Part shown: positions 1 through 9,047 of the stretch, piece by piece
How positions within the stretch are numbered: position 1 is the first letter of the stretch
How the letters are laid out: the number at the start of each line of letters is the position of its first letter
Origin: Luminiphilus syltensis NOR5-1B
GTDB taxonomy: Bacteria > Pseudomonadota > Gammaproteobacteria > Pseudomonadales > Halieaceae
NCBI RefSeq assembly: GCF_000158175.1
Contig: NZ_DS999411.1
Span: forward strand, 2,450,714-2,514,713
Reading direction: 5' to 3'
Length of the DNA: 64,000 bases
Notes under the pieces: generated by a model
Told to the model about the DNA's origin: nothing
The model's input: only the letters and a program-made list of their open reading frames with translations
The model's database searches: none
Program-made: the position numbers and the translations under genes

Positions 1-8
1 GTAATAGC

Positions 9-1628
9 TTGAAAAGCTTCGATTATATTATTTGTGGTGCGGGTGCTGCGGGCTGCGTGCTTGCGAACAAACTTACTGCTGACCCATCCGTCGAGGTTCT
101 TCTGCTTGAGGCGGGCCCGAGCGACAAGACTTTCCTAACAAAAATGCCACGTGGCTTTGCGCAACTCCTTCTTAACGAGACGCGTGCTCGCTTTTTCCAG
201 ACCGGTCCCGACAAGGGGGCCAAGCCGGATGGCGAGGTATGGTCGCGAGGCCGCATGCTTGGCGGCTCCAGTTCAATAAATGGAATGCTATATTTTCACG
301 GCAACCCCGGTGACTACGATGGTTGGGAGGCGCTTGGAAATAATGGATGGGGCTGGAATGAGATCCGACGTGTTTTCCAGGAGATGGAGGACCATAGCCT
401 CGGACCAGGAAAATGTCGAGGTAGCGGTGGCCCCGTGGGCGTTTCTATAAACCCATATCGAAGTGAGTTGATCGATGCGCTGATATCGGCGGGATCTGCA
501 GAAGGTCTAGGTGTAGTCGAGGACATTAACGAGCCGCCCCATGAGGGCATCGGCTATACACCTTACAACATACGTAAGGGAGAACGCTCCGGGGCATCGC
601 AGGCTTTCCTGCATCCAATATTGCACCGGTCCAATTTAACCGTTGTTACGGGTGCATTAGTCAGCCGCGTTCTTTTTGATGGTCGTGTAGCTTGTGGTGT
701 TGAATGTGTAGTTGATGGTTCTGTGACAAGCTATGAGACTTCCGGAGAGGTCATTTTGTCATGTGGGGCGCTCCAGTCACCCCAGGTGCTTGAGCTTTCC
801 GGAATTGGTCAGCGAGCGCTTCTGGAGGAGCTCGGAATTAACGTTATTTTAGATAGCCCGGGAGTCGGCGAGAACCTCAGAGAGCATTGCCTCATCGTAA
901 TGCAGCGTCGGCTTAAAAAGCCATGGAGTAAAAATGCAGAATTTTCTGGTTGGCGTCTTTATAAGAATGTCGCGAAATATGCTTTATCTAAAAAAGGATT
1001 GATGGCCTATCCGGGTTTCGACATGTCAGCCCTTGTGCGTATTGCTTCTGACACTCTGCGCCCAGACGTTCACCTTATTGCGTCCAGAACATCAATGGAT
1101 TTGCGGTCTTGGGATGGGTGGACCAAGGGACCCACACTCGAATCCTTGCCGGGAATGCAGTTAATGGGCTATCCGACTAACCCCCAAAGTCAGGGGAGCG
1201 TGCATATAAAGTCTAAGAACCCGGAGGAGCCGCCAGAGATCCAAGCAAATTATTTGACTCACCCATACGATAGGAAAATCAGTATCGATATGTTCCGATA
1301 CATGCGGAAGCTCCTGTCTCATGACTCTTTAACCGATGTTATCGGAGAAGAGACGATACCTGGCCCCCATGTCGAGAGTGATGAAGATATTTTGGATGCC
1401 TTTTCAGCCTACTGTGGTCCGGGCTACCACGCCTGTGGTTCTGTGAAGATGGGGGCTGACGACCTGGCAGTTGTGGACAGCCGTTGCCGGGTACGAGGCG
1501 TTACTGGGCTGCGTGTTGTAGATATTTCAATATTTCCGACACAAACGACTGGTAATACCAACGCGCCAGCTATGGCTGTTGCCGCTCGCGCATCAGAGCT
1601 GATTAATGAAGAAAGAGCTAATACCTAA
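9..1628 (+). CDS. GMC-family FAD-dependent oxidoreductase (choline/alcohol dehydrogenase-like)
   Basis: The protein (539 aa) oxidises an alcohol to an aldehyde or ketone using FAD, as the glucose-methanol-choline family does; the substrate is unknown. An N-terminal ADP-binding motif GAGAAG lies near residues 10-15, the GMC signature GRMLGGSSSING near residue 80, and the catalytic His in HACGSVKMG near residue 474 with the usual C-terminal NTNAPAMAVA. Length is normal for the family. The start used is TTG at 9, with no in-frame stop before the window edge, so a few residues could lie upstream. The PQQ dehydrogenase follows about 90 bp downstream in the same direction, suggesting a shared oxidative catabolic role. 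Confidence 0.9.
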   Translation: MKSFDYIICGAGAAGCVLANKLTADPSVEVLLLEAGPSDKTFLTKMPRGFAQLLLNETRARFFQTGPDKGAKPDGEVWSRGRMLGGSSSINGMLYFHGNPGDYDGWEALGNNGWGWNEIRRVFQEMEDHSLGPGKCRGSGGPVGVSINPYRSELIDALISAGSAEGLGVVEDINEPPHEGIGYTPYNIRKGERSGASQAFLHPILHRSNLTVVTGALVSRVLFDGRVACGVECVVDGSVTSYETSGEVILSCGALQSPQVLELSGIGQRALLEELGINVILDSPGVGENLREHCLIVMQRRLKKPWSKNAEFSGWRLYKNVAKYALSKKGLMAYPGFDMSALVRIASDTLRPDVHLIASRTSMDLRSWDGWTKGPTLESLPGMQLMGYPTNPQSQGSVHIKSKNPEEPPEIQANYLTHPYDRKISIDMFRYMRKLLSHDSLTDVIGEETIPGPHVESDEDILDAFSAYCGPGYHACGSVKMGADDLAVVDSRCRVRGVTGLRVVDISIFPTQTTGNTNAPAMAVAARASELINEERANT

Positions 1629-1715
1629 TGTCTTCTTTGTTAAACGCTATTTTGGTACCAATCGTGTAAAACGGATTGGATTTAAATTTGTATAAATATT
1701 CTCTGAGGGGAATTG

Positions 1716-3884
1716 ATGCTGATCTTGATAAAACGACATAAAAGCGGATCACAACTTAGGCTTCAATCGAGTCGGATAAGTGGTGCGACCAGGCCTTTTT
1801 GCCTTGCCGTGATAGCGAAACTCCTGACCTTTACGATTTTCTGTAATTTTAGTGTTGCACACGCTGACTCTGAGGGTGCGACTTACAGTGCCACAATCTT
1901 ATCCGACCTGAGTGATGGCGCTAACTGGCCGGCTTTTGGTCGGACCTATGGTGAGCAGCACTTCAGTCCTTTGAAAGTAATTAACCGTGGATCAGTTTCC
2001 GAATTGTCACTCGACTGGTTTTTTGATCTTCCAAAGGGAAACAGCGTAACTGGGCCACTTCAAATCGACGGTAAGTTGTTCTTTGCTCCTGGCTATAGCG
2101 AGGTGCACGCGCTTGATTCCGTGACAGGACAACTGCTGTGGACGTTTGACGCCAAGGCGGCTGAACGTGCTGGTTATAAACTTCGTCAAGGTTGGGGGAG
2201 TCGGGGGCTGGGCTGGTGGAATGGAAAGATTTACACCGGCACTCAGGATGGACGCTTGATCGCTATCGATGCTGATACAGGCAAAGAGGTTTGGAGCGTC
2301 ATGACCGTCGATCCGGACGATATGCGATACATCAGTGGGCCACCAAGAGCGTTCAATGGCAAGGTAATTATTGGTCATGGCGGCGCTGATGCCGGAAATG
2401 TTCGTGGTTACGTAACTGCCTATGACGCAGAAACAGGTCAGCGTCTATGGCGGTTTTATACCGTGCCGGGCAATCCTGCCGATGGATTCGAAAATGATGC
2501 CATGCGCATGGCGGCTAAAACTTGGGCCGGGGAATGGTGGCGTTTTGGCGGCGGAGGGACCGTCTGGAATGCAATAACCTACGATGAACAGTTGGATCAG
2601 ATCTATCTTGGCACAGGCAATGGAGCCCCCTGGAATCACACAATCAGAAGCAAAGGGGAGGGGGATAATCTATTTCTATCGTCCATAGTTGCTCTAAATG
2701 CCGAATCGGGTAAGTACATTTGGCACTATCAAACAAATCCCGGAGAAACATGGGATTACAACGCGGCGATGGATATGCAACTTGCCGAATTGGAGATAGC
2801 GGGAGCTCCACGTAAGGTGTTAATGACTGCCCCTAAGAACGGCTTTTTCTATGTGATTGATCGAGTCGATGGGAAGCTTATTTCGGCTGAAAATATTGTG
2901 CCCGTGACATGGGCTACCGATATTGATTTGAATACTGGTAGACCCAATGAGGTCCCGGGTATTCGGTATCAGGAGGGCGAGCCAGTTGCGGTTGCACCCA
3001 GCCCGATGGGAGCACATACATGGCTACCCATGGCTTACAATCCGGACGAAAGATTAGTTTATATACCAACCATCGAGTTGACCGCCGTTTTCCAGGACTT
3101 TGCCGGAAACAAGGAGGACTGGGAGCGTTTGCCTAATAATGTGCTCGATACAGGGGCAGTTGTGGGCTACCCGCCAGACACGACAGGTTCAAGTTCTTTA
3201 GTAGCTATCGACCCTGTAACCCAAGGCCAAGTATGGCGCCTCAAAACACCGGGATATTGGAACGGTGGCGTTTTGACAACAGCCGGTGGGGTGGTGTTCC
3301 AAGGCCATATAGATGGTAGTTTCAACGCGTTTGATGCTTCCTCGGGAAGTTTGCTTTGGAAGTTCGATGCGAAGGCGCCTGTTCTGGCGCCACCCATTAC
3401 CTACCGAGCCGGAGGGAGGCAATACGTAACCGTTCTAACGGGGATGGGTACGAGTGGTGGTTATCTGGGCGCCTTGATAGAAGGCTTTAATTTACAGCCG
3501 AAGAAGCAAAAGAGGCGAGTCCTCACATTCTCTTTGGGCGGTCAAGCGAAGTTGCCTGTACAAGACAATGCTGAAACGCCACTTCTATCTGACGATACGC
3601 TCGAAACGCAGCCGGAAACGTTGGCTAAAGGGCACGCAGTATATGCGCAATATTGCGCAGTTTGCCATGGACAGAAAGCGATCGCTGTCGGCGCCGCGAG
3701 CGATCTACGTCGCTCAGATACGCTCAAATCTCCCAGCGCTTTTGCGGCGGTTGTAAGAAACGGAGTCTTGGTTGACTTGGGCATGCCGGAGTTTTCCGAC
3801 TTGTCGGAAGAATCAGTTGAGGCGGTGCGACACTACGTATCGGATCGCGCAGCCAAGGACCGTGCTGCATTAAGCGGGGACTGA
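1716..3884 (+). CDS. PQQ-dependent quinohaemoprotein alcohol dehydrogenase
   Basis: This is a periplasmic pyrroloquinoline-quinone dehydrogenase with a C-terminal cytochrome c domain (722 aa), passing electrons from alcohol oxidation to its own haem. I see a signal peptide ending near AHA/D, the eight-bladed propeller with repeated W-docking motifs (for example KIYTGTQDGRLIAIDA), the WDYN active-site region, and CAVCH haem attachment at about residues 647-651 with a later GMPEF that could supply the Met ligand. ATG at 1716 is preferred over TTG at 1713 because GAGGGG at 1705-1710 is correctly spaced. The vicinal CC pair of classical methanol/ethanol dehydrogenases is not evident. No PQQ biosynthesis genes lie in this window. 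Confidence 0.92.
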   Translation: MLILIKRHKSGSQLRLQSSRISGATRPFCLAVIAKLLTFTIFCNFSVAHADSEGATYSATILSDLSDGANWPAFGRTYGEQHFSPLKVINRGSVSELSLDWFFDLPKGNSVTGPLQIDGKLFFAPGYSEVHALDSVTGQLLWTFDAKAAERAGYKLRQGWGSRGLGWWNGKIYTGTQDGRLIAIDADTGKEVWSVMTVDPDDMRYISGPPRAFNGKVIIGHGGADAGNVRGYVTAYDAETGQRLWRFYTVPGNPADGFENDAMRMAAKTWAGEWWRFGGGGTVWNAITYDEQLDQIYLGTGNGAPWNHTIRSKGEGDNLFLSSIVALNAESGKYIWHYQTNPGETWDYNAAMDMQLAELEIAGAPRKVLMTAPKNGFFYVIDRVDGKLISAENIVPVTWATDIDLNTGRPNEVPGIRYQEGEPVAVAPSPMGAHTWLPMAYNPDERLVYIPTIELTAVFQDFAGNKEDWERLPNNVLDTGAVVGYPPDTTGSSSLVAIDPVTQGQVWRLKTPGYWNGGVLTTAGGVVFQGHIDGSFNAFDASSGSLLWKFDAKAPVLAPPITYRAGGRQYVTVLTGMGTSGGYLGALIEGFNLQPKKQKRRVLTFSLGGQAKLPVQDNAETPLLSDDTLETQPETLAKGHAVYAQYCAVCHGQKAIAVGAASDLRRSDTLKSPSAFAAVVRNGVLVDLGMPEFSDLSEESVEAVRHYVSDRAAKDRAALSGD

Positions 3885-4057
3885 AACGATTACCCAGTCC
3901 TAGGTTAGGTTTATTTTTGATCTATGAAGCTTGTTTTTCGAATTTCGTTGCCGAGCTGGGAAATTCTTCGTGTTTAACGAAAGGTACATTGGTTTTTTAA
4001 TATGTAATCTACAGAGCTTTCCAGGTCATTTGTAGAGTCAGATAGGAGGTAATTCAA

Positions 4058-4486
4058 TTGGAAACTATTGCGACAGTCCTTGGGCCGGTAGCTAAAGCGA
4101 ACAGTTCAGAGGGCGAGTGGGACACTTTCGTTGATCCTGGGGAAAACCCCGGCTTTTTTGAGAAGATGACGGAGACGATAAAAGTCAAATTTATGGGTGA
4201 AAATTGGGAAAAAGGGCCGTGGATTGTTGCAAATTTATTCCCGCCAAACGTGAAAGCTGGAGAGCACTCCCACAATTTTGACACTGTTTATCTTATTACC
4301 AAGGGATCCCTAAACTTCAATGACGGATTAGGCTGGTTTTCTCCTGGTGATGTACGTTGGGTTCGCGCCGGTACCATTTATGGGCCTGAAGAGGCGGGGC
4401 CGGAAGGGTGTGAGTTCATTTTGATTAGCCAGGGGCCTATAGAAGTAGCTTGGAAAGATGGTGAGGTTTACAACGCTGGAGATTAA
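4058..4486 (+). CDS. Cupin-domain protein (142 aa)
   Basis: This is a small single-domain beta-barrel protein. The metal-binding cupin motif 1 is visible as GEHSHNFDT around residues 68-76, and motif 2 is weaker, around PGDVRWVRAG. Family members act as small dioxygenases, isomerases or sensor barrels, and the substrate cannot be told. The start is TTG at 4058: a perfect AGGAGGT lies at 4044-4050, seven bases before it, and no ATG lies nearby. It belongs to the loosely spaced, AT-richer catabolic island and probably acts on a product of the neighbouring dehydrogenases (inference). Confidence 0.8.
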   Translation: METIATVLGPVAKANSSEGEWDTFVDPGENPGFFEKMTETIKVKFMGENWEKGPWIVANLFPPNVKAGEHSHNFDTVYLITKGSLNFNDGLGWFSPGDVRWVRAGTIYGPEEAGPEGCEFILISQGPIEVAWKDGEVYNAGD

Positions 4487-4716
4487 GGAGCACTGACGTC
4501 AGGTTTAGTCTCAAGGTGGCAATTAAATCAATGGATATTTCGTCATGTCCGGCGGAACAAATTGGCGAGAAGTAATATTCGGTCGAGAAATTAGCACTGG
4601 TCATGCATTCTCTCAAGGCCACACGATTATTATTTAGTAGGAGCCGTTGCAGAAAAAATAAAAAACTGCCCCTATCCTAGCAGTCTAGAGCAGAAGGAAG
4701 AGGGCGTGCAGATACC

Positions 4717-5325
4717 ATGACGAATTGCGATTTAAAGGCTGGTCTGAAAACAGTGAAGAAAAGCTTGGCGTTAACCTGCGTGTTTGCTTTGTTACCTCTG
4801 ACCTCGAATATGGTAAAGGCGGTCGATTTAGAGACGAAGAGCAAGATTATCGATCTCATGGTCTGTTATGCAAGGGCCACCGACACATTTGGAGAACTAG
4901 GCAATACGAATGCGTATCATGAGGCCTTGGCAATTTATAAAAAATGTTTTTCTGAAGAAGCGTCTTTTAATTTCTGGCCCGTGGGCAGCGACTTTGATGG
5001 GCCGCCTTCACAATCAATCGTAACACCCGATGCGTGGGCCAAGTTTGTTGATTCCGTAATACCGAGAAACGAAGAGGGACAATCAATATCCCGCGGCCAT
5101 CATATGTTAAGTAATTATTTCGTTGAGTTGGATGGTGATGAGGGAAAGCTAGAGGCCTATTTGAGCGCAACACGCGTCAATTATAGCTATACCACGGGGA
5201 GTTCAGTGACTGATGTTACAGAATCCAAAGGGTTTTATACACTGTCTGTTAAAAAGACTGAAGAGAGTTGGTTGGTGACAAGGCTGGAGCTGAGGGTGAT
5301 TAGCGTCTCAAGCTTGGCTCGTTAA
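4717..5325 (+). CDS. Secreted SnoaL-like (NTF2-fold) protein
   Basis: This 202-aa protein has an N-terminal signal peptide (KKSLALTCVFALLPL, cleavage probably near VKA/VDL) followed by an NTF2/SnoaL-like domain. The pattern is typical: an early helix with CYARATD, an acidic FSEEASFNFWP strand, HHMLSNYFVELDGDEGKLEAY in the middle, and a final strand with WLVTRLELRV. Such domains act as isomerases, dehydratases or binding cups; catalytic residues cannot be assigned. A second SnoaL-like protein without a signal lies at 8135-8638, so this island has one periplasmic and one cytoplasmic version. Confidence 0.7.
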   Translation: MTNCDLKAGLKTVKKSLALTCVFALLPLTSNMVKAVDLETKSKIIDLMVCYARATDTFGELGNTNAYHEALAIYKKCFSEEASFNFWPVGSDFDGPPSQSIVTPDAWAKFVDSVIPRNEEGQSISRGHHMLSNYFVELDGDEGKLEAYLSATRVNYSYTTGSSVTDVTESKGFYTLSVKKTEESWLVTRLELRVISVSSLAR

Positions 5326-5639
5326 GGTATTGCAATTTCGCAAATAAAATTGAGCCCTAATCGCTAAGCTGAAGATCATATAAAACGCGATATTTCGTTA
5401 GGCTTCATCTAACGTTCTCGGGATGCATGGATAAAACTCTCTTCGTATAAAGATAATAATACATCTGTCATGTGTGGGGTTGTAATTATACTGCTAAACG
5501 CGGTGTAGACATCTTTAAAATGCATGGACTTCCCCCGAATCTAGTTGGGGCACCTTAGTTGACGTCAACCTTTTCGATATGCGTCAATCGAAGTGCTGGT
5601 TAAAGTGCTTCCTAATAACGATTCACAGAGGAATTAGCG
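5326..5639. other. Intergenic region, 314 bp
   Basis: I see no coding region here. It is AT-rich, with a short CCCC...GGGG inverted repeat near 5532-5549 and GAGGAA just before the ATG at 5640, which serves as the ribosome binding site. It probably holds the promoter of the downstream propeller gene, but no clear -35/-10 pair stands out. Confidence 0.4.
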
Positions 5640-7322
5640 ATGGGCTCAAAACATAAAAAAAATAACGGGATAAGCTTCCACGTAAGCCGAGTTCAACTAA
5701 CGCGCGCGATCGCGGTTCTTACCTCCCTATTATGGCTTTGGCCATCCGCGGCTTTCAGTGTGACACTTACCGGTGCTGTCAAAAGTTTGGAATTGGGCCC
5801 AGTCGTTGGCGCACAAATTTCAGCCAAGAATCTCGATCGAGGATATACAAAAACCGTGTTTACCGATGATCAAGGCGAATTTCGGATGGTTGACCTCTTC
5901 CCTGGGCAGTACGATATAACAGCGGTCCAGATTGGATTCGAGACGGAGAAAAAGAATGACATTTTTGTTAGTGAGGCGGGTCTTTCTAATATTGAGTTTG
6001 ACTTAGCCCACGGTGCCGATATTGCGCAGCAAGTGTCAGGAACTAGCTGGATTGCGGCGTTACCGGATGGCCCACTTAAGCGTGGCTTTTTGCTTGGGTG
6101 CATTGGTTGTCATCAGTTCGGAGACATGATCACTCGGGCGCCCCGATCGCGGGAGCAATGGATAGCGACAATAACTAATATGAAGTCTAAAGGTCTTGGT
6201 AGTTATCAAGTTGGCCATGCTCTGATGCCCGGTCTAAGTACTGAGGATCTGGCGACCTGGCTAGTGGATAGTGGTTTCGGAACTGCCGGACATTCCTTGC
6301 GGCCAGAAGTGCCGTCGCCAGTTACGGGTGCTGCGGCCGAGATAGAGATTATCGAATATGATGTAGGACAGCCTGATTCTGTTCTACATGACTCTACCGT
6401 AGGGAAAGAAGGCTACGGCTGGGGTTTGGATTACGTTCACGATACTCTTCACAAAATCGATCCTACATCCGGTGCAGTCACTACCTACGAGCTGCCTATT
6501 AAGGGAGCAGGCGCCCATACCATCCACCCGGATCGGAACAATATTCTGTGGATAACCCTTCAGTTGGTGGATATGGTTGCCAGCTTTGACCCTAACACCG
6601 AAGAATTTCGACTTTACGGTGGTTTTAGTCTTAACTCTTTGCCGCATTCTTTCGCCATCGATTCACTGGGTTATATCGAATACGATGACGAGGGAAATCT
6701 ATGGATTAGTGAGTTCACAAACAATGCTCTTGCGAGTCTCAACCCGGAAACCGGTGAGGTTAAGGAATATCCTTTACCCCTAACAGGTACTCTTCCAAAG
6801 ACGCAGGTTGGTGTTTACGGCGTTGCCATAGATTCTCTGAAAAACGTCTGGTATACGAAGTTGAACGAAGGCGTGTTCGGAAAACTCAACTCGGGCACCA
6901 AAAAAATAACGCAGTATGAGATGCCCACGAAATTTTCGGGCCCCAGACGGATTGGTGTCGACTCTCAGGATAGGTTGTGGATTCCTGAGTTTGCCACAAG
7001 CAAGGTCACAGTGTTTGATCCGTTGAAGCTAACGTTTAAAAGTTATCCTCTGCCTGATAAAGGCGATTATCCTTATGCTCTCCGGGTAGATGGTACGAAG
7101 GATGTGGTGTGGATTTGTGGAACGGGCTCGGACTCAATTTATCGGCTCGATCCAAACACTGGGGAGTTCACGCAATTCCCACTTCCGAATGCTTACACCT
7201 TTACGCGGCAGCTGGCAATTGATTACAAGACCGGTGATATTTGGACATCATACAGTAATATTCCGAATCAATGGGGTGACAACCCTGCTGCTATCGTAGT
7301 CAGAATGCAGATTGCAGATTGA
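5640..7322 (+). CDS. Haem-c containing Vgb-like beta-propeller protein with CarboxypepD_reg domain
   Basis: This 560-aa exported protein has an unusual domain order. After a signal peptide (cleaved near AFS) come a carboxypeptidase-regulatory-like beta-sandwich (about residues 35-125, with DDQGEFRMVDLFPGQYDI), a c-type haem site CIGCH at 154-158, and a six-bladed propeller of the streptogramin lyase (Vgb) type (about 235-560), with repeats ending in NLWISEFTNN and RLWIPEFATS. Vgb itself is a cytoplasmic C-O lyase. Here the haem and signal peptide point to a periplasmic redox or sensing function instead. The start is supported by GAGGAA upstream. It stands alone downstream of the PQQ dehydrogenase group and probably belongs to the same pathway. 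Confidence 0.78.
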   Translation: MGSKHKKNNGISFHVSRVQLTRAIAVLTSLLWLWPSAAFSVTLTGAVKSLELGPVVGAQISAKNLDRGYTKTVFTDDQGEFRMVDLFPGQYDITAVQIGFETEKKNDIFVSEAGLSNIEFDLAHGADIAQQVSGTSWIAALPDGPLKRGFLLGCIGCHQFGDMITRAPRSREQWIATITNMKSKGLGSYQVGHALMPGLSTEDLATWLVDSGFGTAGHSLRPEVPSPVTGAAAEIEIIEYDVGQPDSVLHDSTVGKEGYGWGLDYVHDTLHKIDPTSGAVTTYELPIKGAGAHTIHPDRNNILWITLQLVDMVASFDPNTEEFRLYGGFSLNSLPHSFAIDSLGYIEYDDEGNLWISEFTNNALASLNPETGEVKEYPLPLTGTLPKTQVGVYGVAIDSLKNVWYTKLNEGVFGKLNSGTKKITQYEMPTKFSGPRRIGVDSQDRLWIPEFATSKVTVFDPLKLTFKSYPLPDKGDYPYALRVDGTKDVVWICGTGSDSIYRLDPNTGEFTQFPLPNAYTFTRQLAIDYKTGDIWTSYSNIPNQWGDNPAAIVVRMQIAD

Positions 7323-7455
7323 TTTTTTCAGGGTGCGTGGTGCCTTGTAGTTATGGCGTATCGCCAGGTTAACTGGCTCTGATTGGCAGCATTGGTCTGT
7401 TAATACCTGTAAGCACCACCGATTCCCGAGTGAAGTGATCCGCTATGCTGTTTGT

Positions 7456-7578
7456 CTAGACTAGCCATTCAATCTGCGCCAAAAAAACCTCATTGACCCT
7501 CTTTGTCGAAAAAGGTTTACGCCGAGCAGCGTTGCTTCTAGCGAACGGTTCAGAGGTAAATAATCTTCTCGTTTTCAT
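7456..7578 (-). pseudogene. 40-codon ORF with strong SD; possible transposase start remnant
   Basis: A short reading frame starts with ATG at 7578 behind a perfect AGGAG (complement of 7586-7590, seven bases away) and ends at TAG after 40 codons. The opening MKTRRLFTSE resembles the first residues of IS3-type OrfA proteins, after which similarity is lost, as if frameshifted. The sequence just upstream (about 7610-7645) looks like an insertion-sequence end. It could equally be a genuine small basic protein. Low confidence. Confidence 0.25.
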
Positions 7579-7813
7579 TTGAACACTCCTCAATCGGTGG
7601 CAGATTACCACCCCAAAAAGTGTCCGAAATCAGTTAACAACTACAGTCGTTTGCAATAACTGGGCCCGACATCCCCGCATCTTGGGCGGCCTGGGTGCGG
7701 GAAATAGAACTTAACAGTGCGTTGATACGCCTTACTTGAATCCTCTCCAAGCGTTGGTCACCATATGATGAGAGTTGAGTTTAGCGGTTCGGGTGACTGT
7801 TGCGAGTGCATCC

Positions 7814-7981
7814 GTCGACAGTTATCAGCCGAACGCCACTGGACGCTATTCTCATACGGAAAAATATCTACACCGTCGTCTTCTGAATGCCGAACTGGTC
7901 GACGTAGAAATACACTACGATATTCTGCGTGCCGAGCGAGGTAACGATGTTGAAGGCGTTATTGTCTGCGCAAGACGCTAA
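7814..7981 (+). pseudogene. C-terminal remnant of a SAM-dependent methyltransferase
   Basis: The frame ending at the TAA at 7979-7981 encodes about 55 residues that match the tail of predicted class I methyltransferases (often TPR-linked): TGRYSHTEKYLHRRL, then a strand with VEIHYDILRAERG and the terminal VEGVIVCARR. In intact relatives this tail follows about 250 residues with the SAM-binding fold, none of which is present upstream. I therefore read it as a 5'-truncated pseudogene left by a deletion or recombination. The exact left edge is uncertain. Confidence 0.45.
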
Positions 7982-8134
7982 GGCATTGCAATTTCCCATG
8001 AAGGGTGGCCAACACAGTTATTTTTTGCTTGACTGGCCGTGAAGTAGCGCGGGTAAATTTCTAGCAAACGCTGTCGCGATAGTATCGTGTATAACCGTCA
8101 CCCGAGTAGCACTGGCATTGACAGGGAGTTGATA

Positions 8135-8638
8135 TTGGACAAGATCACGGAAGCCCGACTGCTGGCAGCAGCTGACAAAGAGGAGATCCGCGACGCGCTT
8201 TACCGCTACTGCCGCGGTATTGATCGTGGTGACGCGGACATGATGAAATCCGCCTACCATCTGGATGCCATTGAGCACCACGGCTCCTTTTACGATGGGC
8301 CGGCGAGGGATTACTGCGACTTCGTCATCGAGCACCTGACGACTGTACCCATGGCGCGGCACGAGTTGACCAATATACTGATTGAGCTGGATGGTCAAAG
8401 TGCGCGCGTGGAGAGCTACTTTCTGTCATATCAGCGCGTTAATGGCAGGGCCGCAGATGACTTCATCGGTGGTCGCTACCTGGATCGCTTCTCGCACAGG
8501 AACGGCGAATGGCTGATCGCTGAGCGAACCATCGTGTTTGACTGGACCGGGTTGGTGACCTTTGATGAGGCGTCGCCCTACGCGGAATCGTTTCCACGTG
8601 GCAGCCGTGATAGCGAGGATCCACTATACAACTATTAG
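8135..8638 (+). CDS. SnoaL-like (NTF2-fold) domain protein, cytoplasmic
   Basis: This protein of about 167 aa has the characteristic N-terminal helix of the SnoaL_4/steroid-isomerase-like group, EEIRDALYRYCRGIDRGD, followed by DAIEHHGSFYDG, a central helix, and the last strands RYLDRFSHRNGEWLIAERTIVFDW. Relatives include dehydratases and ring-modifying enzymes of aromatic or steroid catabolism. I prefer TTG at 8135, preceded by AGGGAG at 8123-8128, over the longer GTG at 8087, which would add 16 residues without a good ribosome binding site. It has no signal peptide. It may work with the oxidoreductases upstream, though gene debris separates them. Confidence 0.8.
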   Translation: MDKITEARLLAAADKEEIRDALYRYCRGIDRGDADMMKSAYHLDAIEHHGSFYDGPARDYCDFVIEHLTTVPMARHELTNILIELDGQSARVESYFLSYQRVNGRAADDFIGGRYLDRFSHRNGEWLIAERTIVFDWTGLVTFDEASPYAESFPRGSRDSEDPLYNY

Positions 8639-8669
8639 CGCTTTCGGGACTTTCTAATCCCCAGCGCGA

Positions 8670-9047
8670 CTAGTTCAATACGCGATAGCCGCGACCCGCA
8701 AGGCAGCGTTTCACAACACGTACTTTGTCCCGCTCGCCTTCAGCGATGCCCCGGGCACCACCTGTGACAGCGCCGACGCCAGCGCCCTGCAGCGCGCCCT
8801 TGCTGCTATCGCGGGCAATCGCCCCCACGGCGCCGCCGACAACCGCGCCAGAGGATGCTCCTCGAGCAGCTTTCTCACCGGTGCGAACTTCCTCTGCGTA
8901 AGTTTCGCATTCAGCCTTATCGGCTGCGTAGCGCGCCATATCGACACCTTGTCGGTCGATAACAATCTCATCGGTGGTGGTACATGCTACGAGAAAAATC
9001 AGGGGTGCCATCACGGTGGCATTGCGAATTTCGGTATAAAAACACAT
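8670..9047 (-). CDS. Glycine-zipper lipoprotein
   Basis: This 125-aa lipoprotein has the lipobox LVAC at about residues 19-22, followed by an acidic spacer and a glycine-zipper segment (GASSGAVVGGAVGA...GAGVGAVTGGARG) of the kind found in outer-membrane-associated zipper proteins (YMGG/OmpA-related families), then a short basic tail with CLAGRGYRVLN. Anchoring in the outer membrane is expected. The ATG at 9047 has GGAGA six bases upstream, so the longer signal peptide start is favoured over the internal Met at residue 13. Stands alone between debris-containing regions. Confidence 0.82.
   Translation of the reverse strand: MCFYTEIRNATVMAPLIFLVACTTTDEIVIDRQGVDMARYAADKAECETYAEEVRTGEKAARGASSGAVVGGAVGAIARDSSKGALQGAGVGAVTGGARGIAEGERDKVRVVKRCLAGRGYRVLN

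Larger units (their letters stand above)
7323..8134. other. Region without an intact gene; gene debris
   Basis: These 800 bp between the propeller gene and the second SnoaL-like gene contain only fragments: the possible transposase start at 7456-7578 and a methyltransferase C-terminus at about 7814-7981. The rest shows no recognisable coding or RNA signature. It marks the right border of the AT-richer catabolic island. Confidence 0.5.
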
